DNA of 9,354 nt, taken from Actinomycetota bacterium. GTDB taxonomy: Bacteria > Actinomycetota > UBA4738 > HRBIN12. Below are positions 1 to 5,132 of this stretch, piece by piece; the first letter of the stretch is position 1, and every line of letters begins with the position of its first letter. Where the stretch lies: contig VAYF01000155.1 in assembly GCA_005883885.1 (NCBI GenBank), positions 1 through 9,354 of the forward strand. The letters run 5' to 3'. Below the pieces are notes generated by a model that saw only the letters and a program-made list of their open reading frames with translations, was not told where the DNA came from and did no database searches. Made by a program: the position numbers and the translations under genes.

Positions 1-562
1 CGTCGTCCCACATGGCCACGACCAGCGGTGACGACACCTTGACGCCCACCAGCTCGTCCGGATGATCGGACGAGACCACGACCAAGGCGTACGAGCCCTC
101 CAGCTCACCGACGGCAGCCCGGACCGCTTCCGCCAGCGACGCGGATCCCTCCACCTTCTCCTCCAGCAGATGCGCGACGCACTCCGTGTCGGTGTCCGAG
201 GCGAACGCGTGACCCCCCTTGTCCAGGCGCTCGCGGAGCTCCTGGAAGTTCTCGATGATCCCGTTGTGGATCACGGCCACCCGCCCGTCGCAGTCGAGGT
301 GCGGATGCGCGTTGCCTTCCGTCGGCGCTCCGTGCGTCGCCCAGCGCGTGTGGCCGATCGCGATGGTCGCCGGCGGGGCCGGCTCGCCGATGAGCAGCGC
401 CTCCAACTCGGCGAGCTTCCCGGCCCGCTTCCGCACCGAGAGACCGCCGTCCACGACCGCGATTCCCGCGGAGTCGTACCCGCGATACTCCAGCCGGCGC
501 AGACCTTCCATCACGATCGGAAGCGCCTGGGCCGATCCGACGTAGCCGACGATGCCGCACAT
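1..562 (-). CDS. glmS: Glucosamine-6-phosphate synthase (isomerizing glutamine-fructose-6-P aminotransferase), N-terminal part
   Basis: GlmS makes glucosamine-6-phosphate from fructose-6-phosphate and glutamine in the cytoplasm, the first step toward UDP-GlcNAc for peptidoglycan. The visible 187 residues are the class II glutamine amidotransferase domain. The protein starts MCGIVGYVG, so removal of Met would expose the catalytic N-terminal cysteine. Other family signatures are RLEYRGYDSAG (24-34), HTRWATHG (71-78), HNGIIENF (99-106) and SDTDTE (122-127). The start is fixed because the Cys must be residue 2; I see no clear Shine-Dalgarno sequence in front of it. The sugar isomerase (SIS) domains, expected over about the last 400 residues, lie beyond the left edge of the window, so the gene is cut by the window, not truncated in nature. 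It lies 43 bases downstream of glmM, the next enzyme of the same pathway, and is probably co-transcribed with it. Confidence 0.97.
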   Translation of the reverse strand, partial: MCGIVGYVGSAQALPIVMEGLRRLEYRGYDSAGIAVVDGGLSVRKRAGKLAELEALLIGEPAPPATIAIGHTRWATHGAPTEGNAHPHLDCDGRVAVIHNGIIENFQELRERLDKGGHAFASDTDTECVAHLLEEKVEGSASLAEAVRAAVGELEGSYALVVVSSDHPDELVGVKVSSPLVVAMWDD

Positions 563-605
563 CAGACGAGCAGGCTATCAGTGCAGAGATGGACGATGTG
601 ATCCG

Positions 606-1937
606 TCATCCGAGCGCGATGCGGACCGCATCGGCGACCGCTTCCGCATGGCGCTGCGACTCTGCATCCGTCTCGGATTCGACCATGACGCGGATCAGCG
701 GCTCGGTGCCGGACGCCCGCACCAACACCCGCCCGCGGTCGCCGAGCGCAGCCTCGGCGAGGGCGATCGCCTGCTCCACCGACGCAGCATCGACGGACGC
801 GCCTCGGTCGGATACGGGGACGTTGATCAGCACCTGCGGGTAACGAGGCATCGCGCGCGCGAGCTCGCCAACGGACACGCCGTTCGCGGCCGCCAGCGAG
901 AGGAACCGGACGGCGGTGAGCAGGCCGTCTCCTGTCGTTGCGTCCTCGCGGAAGATGACGTGGCCGCTCTGCTCGCCCCCGAGCATGGCTCCTCGGCGTT
1001 CCATCTCCTCGAGCACGTAGCGGTCACCGACCTGCGCCTGGACGAGCTCGATCCCGGCGTCGCGCATGCGGTGCACGAGCCCGAGGTTCGACATCACGGT
1101 CCCGACGACCACGTCCCCCTTGAGCGTCCCGCGCTCGTGCATCGCCAACGCGCTCGCAGCCAGCACCTGATCGCCATCGATCACGGCGCCCTCGGCGTCG
1201 GCGAACAACGCACGGTCCGCGTCGCCGTCATGGGTGACCCCCGCATCGGCGCCGCGTTCGGTCACCTCCGCGGCGACGACGTCGGGATGCAGGGCTCCGC
1301 ATCCGACGTTGATGTTGCGGCCGTCCGGCTCGGCGTTGATCGCGATGACCTCGGCACCCAGCCTGCGGAGGATCTCGGGCGCCACGTCCGACGCCGCTCC
1401 GTTCGCGCAATCCACGACGATCCTCATCCCATCGAGTCGGGCGTCTGCCGCGGCCTCGAGGTGATGGAGGTACCGTTCGCGACCCTCCGGGATCCCCGCC
1501 AATGCCCCGCGTGCGGTCCCGGGGGGATCGACGCGCGTGAGATCCGCCTCGATCTCGTCCTCCAGATGATCGGGGAGCTTCATCCCTTCGCGGGAGAAGA
1601 ACTTGATCCCGTTGTCGGCCGGCGGGTTATGGGACGCGCTGATCACGACCCCGCTCGATGCTTCCAGATCGACGGTCATGAACGCGATCGCCGGTGTCGG
1701 CTCGATCCCCGCGAGGAGGACATCGCCGCCCGCGTCGAGGATGCCCTCCGTGAGGGCGTCCTCGAGCCACGCACCGGACTCGCGCGTGTCGCGGCCGACG
1801 ACGAACGTCGGCGGCTGCGTCGCGCCGTGGCGGCCGAGCACGGCGACCGCCGTGCGACCGAGCTGGTACGCCAGGTCGCGCGTGAGGTCGGTGCCGGCCA
1901 CGCCACGAACGCCGTCGGTGCCGAAGAGCCGTCCCAT
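606..1937 (-). CDS. glmM: Phosphoglucosamine mutase
   Basis: GlmM interconverts glucosamine-6-phosphate and glucosamine-1-phosphate, the step after GlmS on the way to UDP-GlcNAc. The 443-residue product has the normal family length and begins MGRLFGTDGVRG, as usual for the family. The phosphoserine loop SASHNP is at 100-105 with the catalytic Ser at about 102. The Mg-binding loop DGDADR is at 237-242, the sugar-binding loop GGEQSGH at about 320-326, and the phosphate-binding RASGTEPLIRV near 407. All the key loops are intact. The ATG start overlaps the TGA of the broken upstream arsC gene (TGATG), so translation may be coupled to that reading frame. I see no clear separate promoter, so expression probably depends on transcription from upstream. 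Confidence 0.97.
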   Translation of the reverse strand: MGRLFGTDGVRGVAGTDLTRDLAYQLGRTAVAVLGRHGATQPPTFVVGRDTRESGAWLEDALTEGILDAGGDVLLAGIEPTPAIAFMTVDLEASSGVVISASHNPPADNGIKFFSREGMKLPDHLEDEIEADLTRVDPPGTARGALAGIPEGRERYLHHLEAAADARLDGMRIVVDCANGAASDVAPEILRRLGAEVIAINAEPDGRNINVGCGALHPDVVAAEVTERGADAGVTHDGDADRALFADAEGAVIDGDQVLAASALAMHERGTLKGDVVVGTVMSNLGLVHRMRDAGIELVQAQVGDRYVLEEMERRGAMLGGEQSGHVIFREDATTGDGLLTAVRFLSLAAANGVSVGELARAMPRYPQVLINVPVSDRGASVDAASVEQAIALAEAALGDRGRVLVRASGTEPLIRVMVESETDAESQRHAEAVADAVRIALG

Positions 1938-2269
1938 CAGGACGGCACGTTACCCGAGGAGGTCCTCTGCCAGCGCCCGAACGCGTCGCCGCATCCCATC
2001 GTGATGACGACATCGGAGGCCTCGACGGCCTCGTCGGTGAGCGCCTTGGGGAACTCGTGGGAGACGTCGACGTCCACCTCGCGCATCACCTCGACGACGG
2101 CCGGGTTGACCTCGTCGGCGGGCGTGCTCCCCGCGGAGCGGACCACGATCCGCGGCCCGGCGTACTTCGCCAGCAGGCCCGCGGCCATCTGCGAGCGCCC
2201 CGCGTTGTGTACGCAGACGAACAGGACTGTCGGAACGTCGTTCGGGTCGTTCCCCTCGTCAGAGCTCAT
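1937..2269 (-). pseudogene. arsC: Thioredoxin-type arsenate reductase (ArsC, low-molecular-weight phosphatase fold), C-terminally disrupted
   Basis: Intact members reduce arsenate to arsenite using a P-loop cysteine and resolving cysteines recycled by thioredoxin. The N-terminal two thirds is well preserved: P-loop CVHNAGRSQMA, then RSAGSTPADEVNP, VDVSHEFPKALT and DVVITMGCGD. After GCGD the reading frame goes into unrelated sequence (AFGRWQRTSSGNVPS) and stops at TGA 1939-1937. Another frame of the same bases (about 1989 to the TAA at 1952-1950) reads RRVRALAEDLLG then stop, which looks like the normal ArsC C terminus. An internal deletion of roughly 30 codons plus a frameshift best explains this. 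It removes the segment with the second resolving Cys and the general-acid Asp (the DPAG motif). I chose ATG 2269; an in-frame GTG at 2305 would add 12 residues. Neither has a clear Shine-Dalgarno. It is probably inactive, though an assembly error cannot be excluded. Confidence 0.75.
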
Positions 2270-2334
2270 GCTGACGATGTTCGCATCCGTGGCCGCGACC
2301 GACACCGCCGCCGCCGTCGTGGGAGCATGGAGGC

Positions 2335-2607
2335 ATGGACGATCTCGTTCGCGTGTACGCCAGCGGGGACACCTTCGCCGCAGAGCTGATGCGAGGACGG
2401 CTCGAGTCCGAAGACATCCCTGTGCTCGTCAAGGGAGAGGGCGAAGGGCCGTACCGGATGGGTCCCTGCTACCTGTGGGTATCGGCGGAGGACGCGACAC
2501 GAGCCCGCGTGATCGTGGAGGCGGTCGAGTCGGGTGATTTCGCCTTGGCCGACGAGGAGGCGCCTGCTCAGCCGTCAGATGCCGCGGAGGAACAGCGGTC
2601 CGGCTGA
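2335..2607 (+). CDS. DUF2007-type small protein (putative signal-transducing protein)
   Basis: A 90-residue soluble protein with the pattern of the DUF2007 family: an N-terminal VRVYASGDTFAAELMRGRLE helix-strand unit, then a GIPVL-like strand (DIPVLVKGEG), a GPCYLWVSAEDATRARVIVEA segment, and an acidic, disordered-looking tail (residues 65-90). The family is small, alpha/beta and of unknown biochemical role; I do not assign one. The ATG at 2335 has a GGGAG ribosome binding site at 2321-2325. It is the only ordinary-sized gene on the plus strand. It starts 65 bases from the arsC start, head to head, and its 3' end converges on rpsI with an 18-base gap. I found no convincing promoter in the divergent gap. 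Confidence 0.85.
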   Translation: MDDLVRVYASGDTFAAELMRGRLESEDIPVLVKGEGEGPYRMGPCYLWVSAEDATRARVIVEAVESGDFALADEEAPAQPSDAAEEQRSG

Positions 2608-2625
2608 TCCCCTTGTCGGCTCGTG

Positions 2626-3021
2626 TCAGCGCTTGGAGTACTGCGGCGCCTTACGAGCCTTCTTCAAGCCGTACTTCCGGCGTTCTTTCTCCCGAGCGTC
2701 TCGCGTGAGGTAACCCTCGGCTTTGAGCTGCGCTCGAAGCTCCGGATCCAGCTCGATCAGCGCCCGGGCGACGCCGAGCTTCACCGCGCCCGCCTGTCCC
2801 GCCACGCCGCCTCCCCGGATCGACGCGACGACGTCGTAGTCCTTCTCGCGACCGACCAGCCGCAACGGCGCGACGGCCACCATCCGGTGGACGCGCGTCG
2901 GGAAGTACTCGTCGATCGTCCGCCCGTTGATCGTGAACGCACCGTCGCCGGGGGTGAGGCGGACGCGTGCGACGGACTCCTTGCGTCTTCCTGTCCAGAG
3001 CTTGGTTGGGGTCAGGGCCAC
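2626..3021 (-). CDS. rpsI: Small-subunit ribosomal protein S9 (uS9)
   Basis: S9 is a 30S head protein whose C-terminal tail reaches the P-site tRNA. The 131-residue product shows GRRKESVARVRL near the N terminus, the SIRGGGVAGQAGAVKLGVARAL core and the basic tail ERRKYGLKKARKAPQYSKR, ending in the conserved SKR needed at the P site. It lacks the long N-terminal extension of some actinobacterial S9 proteins. The start is GTG (3021-3019). Its Shine-Dalgarno GGAGGAG overlaps the 3' end of rplM, whose stop lies 7 bases upstream, so the two are translated as a pair. The gene downstream on the other strand (DUF2007) converges on it. Confidence 0.97.
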   Translation of the reverse strand: MALTPTKLWTGRRKESVARVRLTPGDGAFTINGRTIDEYFPTRVHRMVAVAPLRLVGREKDYDVVASIRGGGVAGQAGAVKLGVARALIELDPELRAQLKAEGYLTRDAREKERRKYGLKKARKAPQYSKR

Positions 3022-3028
3022 CGACAGA

Positions 3029-3751
3029 TCACTCCTCCGTCTTCGCGGGTTTCTTCGCCGCGGACTTCTTCGCGGTCGTCTTCTTGCTGGTCTGCTTCTT
3101 CGCGGCGGACGTGGTCGCCGCAGGCTTCGTAGCGGTCGTCTTCTTCGCCGCTGGCTTCTTGGCGGTCGTTTTCTTGGCGGTCGTCTTCTTCGCCGGTGTC
3201 TTCTTCCCCGGTGCCTTCTCGGCGGTCGGTTCCTTCGCCGGCGTCTTCGAAGCGATCGGCGGCTTCGCTTCCATCCGGCTCGGCAGCACCGTGGTGGGCA
3301 GCCCCGACCAACGCGGGCGTTCGCCGACCGTCAACCGGACGGGCTTCTGCGCCGAATGCGGATGCTCGGCGCCGGCGACCACGTGGAGCTTCTTGATCTG
3401 CTGGCGACCGAGACGGTTCTTCGGGAGCATGCCCCGGATGGCTTTCTCGACGGCCGCGACCGGCCGGGTCGCGAGCAGGTCGGCGTACCGGATCCCCGTG
3501 ATCCCGCCCGGATAACCGGAGTGCCGATAGGCGAACTTGTTCTGTGCCTTGTTCCCGCTCAGCTCGACCTTGTCCGCATTGATGACGACGACGTGGTCCC
3601 CGGTGTCCATATGGGGCGCGAAGATCGGCTTGTGCTTGCCGCGCAACAGCGTGGCCACCTCGCTGGCGAGGCGGCCCAGCACTTGGCCGCTGGCGTCGAC
3701 GACGTACCAGCTGCGCTCGATGTGCTCAGGCTTGGGAGAGTAGGTCTTCAT
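3029..3751 (-). CDS. rplM: Large-subunit ribosomal protein L13 (uL13) with long Lys/Ala/Thr-rich C-terminal tail
   Basis: L13 is an early-assembly 50S protein. Residues 1 to about 145 are a complete L13: WYVVDASGQVLGRLAS, the LLRGKHKP and DTGDHVVVINADKVELSGNK segments, YRHSGYPGGI, MLPKNRLGRQQIKKLHVVAGAEHPHSAQKP. Ordinary L13 is about 142-150 residues, but this one is 240. The additional ~90 residues (about 154-240) are low-complexity, with repeated AKKTTAKK/PAAKK blocks, and resemble the tails of bacterial histone H1-like proteins. The tail is probably disordered, surface-exposed and RNA-binding. The start ATG fits the family N terminus; no strong Shine-Dalgarno precedes it. The gene is followed by rpsI after 7 bases. 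A promoter and hairpin leader of its own lie just upstream (3820-3752). Confidence 0.96.
   Translation of the reverse strand: MKTYSPKPEHIERSWYVVDASGQVLGRLASEVATLLRGKHKPIFAPHMDTGDHVVVINADKVELSGNKAQNKFAYRHSGYPGGITGIRYADLLATRPVAAVEKAIRGMLPKNRLGRQQIKKLHVVAGAEHPHSAQKPVRLTVGERPRWSGLPTTVLPSRMEAKPPIASKTPAKEPTAEKAPGKKTPAKKTTAKKTTAKKPAAKKTTATKPAATTSAAKKQTSKKTTAKKSAAKKPAKTEE
3032..3210 (-). repeat. Low-complexity tandem-like coding repeat in the rplM tail
   Basis: On the plus strand this stretch contains many degenerate copies of a unit like gtcgtcttcttcgcc, encoding the AKKTT/AKKPA repeats of the L13 tail on the minus strand. The copies are imperfect and in frame, with unit lengths in multiples of three. 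That is typical of repeat expansion in a coding region rather than of a CRISPR or mobile element. Confidence 0.8.
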
Positions 3752-3761
3752 CGCGAAAGAT

Positions 3762-3781
3762 GTCGGCCCGGGAAGGCCGAC
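3762..3781 (-). promoter_or_regulatory. Hairpin in the rplM 5' leader
   Basis: An inverted repeat with a perfect 7-bp stem, gtcggcc (3762-3768) and ggccgac (3775-3781), with a 6-base loop. In the minus-strand transcript it lies 10 bases before the rplM ATG and starts just after the predicted transcription start near 3784. It could be an L13 autoregulatory leader, by analogy with leaders known upstream of ribosomal protein genes. It might instead be a weak terminator for arsM; no strong U-tract follows. The stem is visible; the role is inferred. Confidence 0.5.
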
Positions 3782-3790
3782 CGGTCAACC

Positions 3791-3820
3791 AGGCTACCTG
3801 CGGAAACGCACTCGCGTCAA
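3791..3820 (-). promoter_or_regulatory. Candidate sigma70-type promoter for rplM-rpsI
   Basis: Reading the minus strand, TTGACG (3820-3815) is followed after 18 bases by TAGCCT (3796-3791), giving a predicted transcription start near 3784. The -35 element contains the arsM stop codon TGA. The match to consensus is 5 of 6 at -35 and the key TANNNT positions at -10. This would allow the essential rplM-rpsI genes to be transcribed independently of the arsenic-controlled arsR promoter. A prediction from sequence only. Confidence 0.5.
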
Positions 3821-4590
3821 AGGTCCGTGGTTCCCGGAGCGACCGGAAGGGGCTTGCGAGCTCGCACGATCGCGCCGTGCATCCCGTCCGTGAGCTCGTG
3901 GGTCGCCACGACCTCGACATCGGCGAGCCCTACCGTCCCCAGGAGCACTCTGTATTCGGAGAAGCTGAGCGCTCCGGCGATGCACCCGACGTACGACCCG
4001 CGCTCCGCCCGGTCCGCCTGCGTCAGCTCGTCGTCGGCCACGACATCCGAGATCCCGACCCGTCCGCCGGGCTTCAGGACGCGGGCGATCTCTCGGATCA
4101 CGGCCGGTTTGTCGGTGGACAGGTTGATGACGCAGTTCGAGATCACGACGTCGACCGTGTCGTCGGGGAGCGGAACGTCCTCGATCAAGCCCTTCAGGAA
4201 GATGACGTTGCCGGCGCCGGCTCTCGCAACGTTCGCCCGGGCCAGATCGAGCATCTCGTCGGTCATGTCCAGGCCGTAGGCGAGCCCGGTCGGCCCGACC
4301 CGCTTCGCGGAAAGCAAAACGTCGATCCCGCCGCCGCTCCCCAGGTCCAGCACGGTCTCACCCTCGCGGAGCTCGGCCACCACCGTCGGGTTCCCGCATC
4401 CCAGCGAGGCCAAGACCGCCTCCTCGGGGAGTTGGTCCCGCTGGAGCACGTCATAGAGCTGCCGCCCGAGCCCCTCCTCGGGATCGCAGCAGCCCGACGC
4501 ATCGGCATCCGACGCCGCGCCCCGTCCCTCGGCGACGGCCGTCGCCGCCGACGCGTAGCGCACCCGAACCTCCTCGCGGAGCTCATCCAT
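3817..4590 (-). CDS. arsM: Arsenite S-adenosylmethionine methyltransferase
   Basis: ArsM methylates As(III) to mono-, di- and trimethyl species using SAM, in the cytoplasm. From the ATG at 4590 the protein is 257 residues, normal for the family. It has the class I SAM-binding motif VLDLGSGGGID (80-90), the YGLDMTDEML acidic loop (105-114) and LPDDTVDVVISNCVINLSTDK (141-161). VLKPGGR is at 171-177, and GCIAGAL at 202-208. The arsenic-binding cysteines of the family are represented by C65 (SLGCGNPT), C153 and C203, with an additional CC pair at 34-35 in a flexible N-terminal segment. The longer in-frame extension upstream lies within arsR and was rejected. The start overlaps the arsR stop (TGATG) and has a G-rich site, GGGGGTGA, just upstream, indicating translational coupling and control by ArsR. 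Confidence 0.96.
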   Translation of the reverse strand: MDELREEVRVRYASAATAVAEGRGAASDADASGCCDPEEGLGRQLYDVLQRDQLPEEAVLASLGCGNPTVVAELREGETVLDLGSGGGIDVLLSAKRVGPTGLAYGLDMTDEMLDLARANVARAGAGNVIFLKGLIEDVPLPDDTVDVVISNCVINLSTDKPAVIREIARVLKPGGRVGISDVVADDELTQADRAERGSYVGCIAGALSFSEYRVLLGTVGLADVEVVATHELTDGMHGAIVRARKPLPVAPGTTDL

Positions 4591-4967
4591 CACGTCACCC
4601 CCAACTCGGTTGACCGCTCGGTCCCGACCGCCCCTGGATCGAGCGCCCCTCGCAACAGCTCCAACGGTTCCGGCTCGATCCGGTAGTACGCCCAACGACC
4701 TCGTTTCTCGCGGCGGAGGATGCCCGCATCCGTGAGCACCTTCAGATGATGCGACACGGTCGGTTGGCCGAGGTCGAGCCGATCGGTCAGGTCACACACG
4801 CAAGATTCCCCGCCCTCACTCGCGGCGACCAGGCTGACCAGCCGCAACCGAGCCGGATCCGCGATCACGCGCAGCGCCTGCGCCAGCCGCTCGGCGTCGG
4901 TTTCAGAGAGCACCGACCCGACCAGCGGGGGGCAGCACGTCTGATCGATCTCCTGGATGAGGCGCAT
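4590..4967 (-). CDS. arsR: ArsR/SmtB-family arsenic-responsive repressor
   Basis: A 125-residue winged-helix repressor that is expected to leave DNA on binding As(III). The winged helix is clear: ALRVIADPARLRLVSLV, then the metal-loop helix ESCVCDLTDRL, the recognition helix LGQPTVSHHLKVLTDAGIL, and the wing REKRGRWAYYRI. Two cysteine pairs are present, C11-C12 in the N-terminal TCCPP and C56/C58 in CVCDL. Corynebacterium glutamicum ArsR is known to use an N-terminal CC pair plus a cysteine at about position 55 from the partner subunit, and this protein has the same layout. I chose ATG 4967: the family N terminus starts here, and an upstream extension to 5126 would cross the palindromic operator. 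No Shine-Dalgarno precedes the ATG, and the predicted transcript starts only about 3 bases upstream, suggesting a near-leaderless message. It overlaps arsM. Confidence 0.95.
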   Translation of the reverse strand: MRLIQEIDQTCCPPLVGSVLSETDAERLAQALRVIADPARLRLVSLVAASEGGESCVCDLTDRLDLGQPTVSHHLKVLTDAGILRREKRGRWAYYRIEPEPLELLRGALDPGAVGTERSTELGVT

Positions 4968-4976
4968 CGTGGGGAC

Positions 4977-5005
4977 ATATTGACAGCTATCGATATATCC
5001 GTCAA
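4977..5005 (-). promoter_or_regulatory. Predicted arsR-arsM promoter
   Basis: Reading leftward, TTGACG (5005-5000) is separated by 17 bases from CAATAT (4982-4977). The -35 match is strong; the -10 is moderate. The predicted transcription start is about 4970, a few bases before the arsR ATG at 4967, so the message would be nearly leaderless. That agrees with the lack of a Shine-Dalgarno sequence. The promoter overlaps the palindromic operator completely. Confidence 0.6.
4980..5005. promoter_or_regulatory. Imperfect 26-bp palindrome, probable ArsR operator
   Basis: The outer arms are TTGAC (4980-4984) and GTCAA (5001-5005), and inner matches make the dyad TTGAC-n-G-n-TAT ... ATA-n-C-n-GTCAA with an AT-rich centre. 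A dyad of this length, lying over the arsR promoter, is the normal position for ArsR/SmtB operators. A smaller dyad, ATCGA-n6-TCGAT, follows at 5009-5024. Bound ArsR would cover the arsR promoter and possibly the start of the divergent small transcript. Confidence 0.6.
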
Positions 5006-5039
5006 CGTATCGACCATCATCGATGGAAGGAGGTGAGCC

Positions 5040-5081
5040 GTGAGGATCGACGGTCCTTGTTGCCCGCCGGGCTGCTGCTGA
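5040..5081 (+). CDS. Candidate 13-residue tetracysteine peptide divergent from arsR
   Basis: GTG (5040-5042) to TGA (5079-5081) encodes MRIDGPCCPPGCC. The start is preceded by AAGGAGGTGA (5027-5036), a near-complete match to the anti-Shine-Dalgarno sequence and the best ribosome binding site in the window, with GGAGG ending 6 bases before the GTG. It is oriented head to head with arsR across the operator, and its stop abuts a 24-bp hairpin. Four of the last seven residues are Cys, in CC-PPG-CC. The engineered CCPGCC motif is known to bind biarsenical compounds, so an arsenic-binding or thiol-sensing role is an inference. Alternatives are a cysteine-responsive leader or regulatory peptide (though no plus-strand gene follows), or a chance frame. 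I do not recognise a family. A clear plus-strand promoter is not visible; tatatc at 4994-4999 is the best -10 candidate. Confidence 0.5.
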   Translation: MRIDGPCCPPGCC

Positions 5082-5132
5082 GCGGTCGTGAGGGGACCGG
5101 AAGCCCCTGGCTTCCGGTCCCCTCACGATCGC
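5082..5132. terminator. Very strong inverted repeat / bidirectional terminator
   Basis: The arms 5082-5105 and 5109-5132 pair over 24 bp with only one G-T pair (5085/5129) and a 3-base loop cct (5106-5108). Neither side carries a T-run, as is common for high-GC terminators. It contains the truA stop codon (5125-5123) and starts immediately after the stop of the 13-residue peptide frame. It could end the leftward ribosomal/truA transcript and also the short rightward transcript from the ars control region. The pairing is directly visible; termination is inferred. Confidence 0.8.

Noticed and set aside
2270..2334. A second ArsR operator or a divergent promoter between arsC and the DUF2007 gene
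   Set aside because: I looked for a TTGAC/GTCAA dyad and for -35/-10 pairs on both strands and found none convincing.
552..2537. 661-residue plus-strand open frame, and similar long plus-strand frames at 2927-4279, 5745-7526 and 7198-8457
   Set aside because: They run antisense to well-recognised genes (glmM, rplM, arsM, truA, rplQ, rpoA, rpsK, rpsM). Their products are Arg/His/Asp-rich without family features, the usual effect of high-GC codon bias on the opposite strand.
3032..3210. Possible CRISPR or non-coding tandem array
   Set aside because: Units are short, degenerate, without spacers, and stay in the rplM frame, so this is a coding low-complexity repeat.
4591..4695. N-terminal extension of arsM
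   Set aside because: The extension is an out-of-frame reading of the arsR 3' end; the ATG at 4590 overlaps the arsR stop and matches the family start.
4968..5126. N-terminal extension of arsR to an upstream start
   Set aside because: It would cross the operator and promoter and adds residues unlike any ArsR; the conserved protein starts at 4967.
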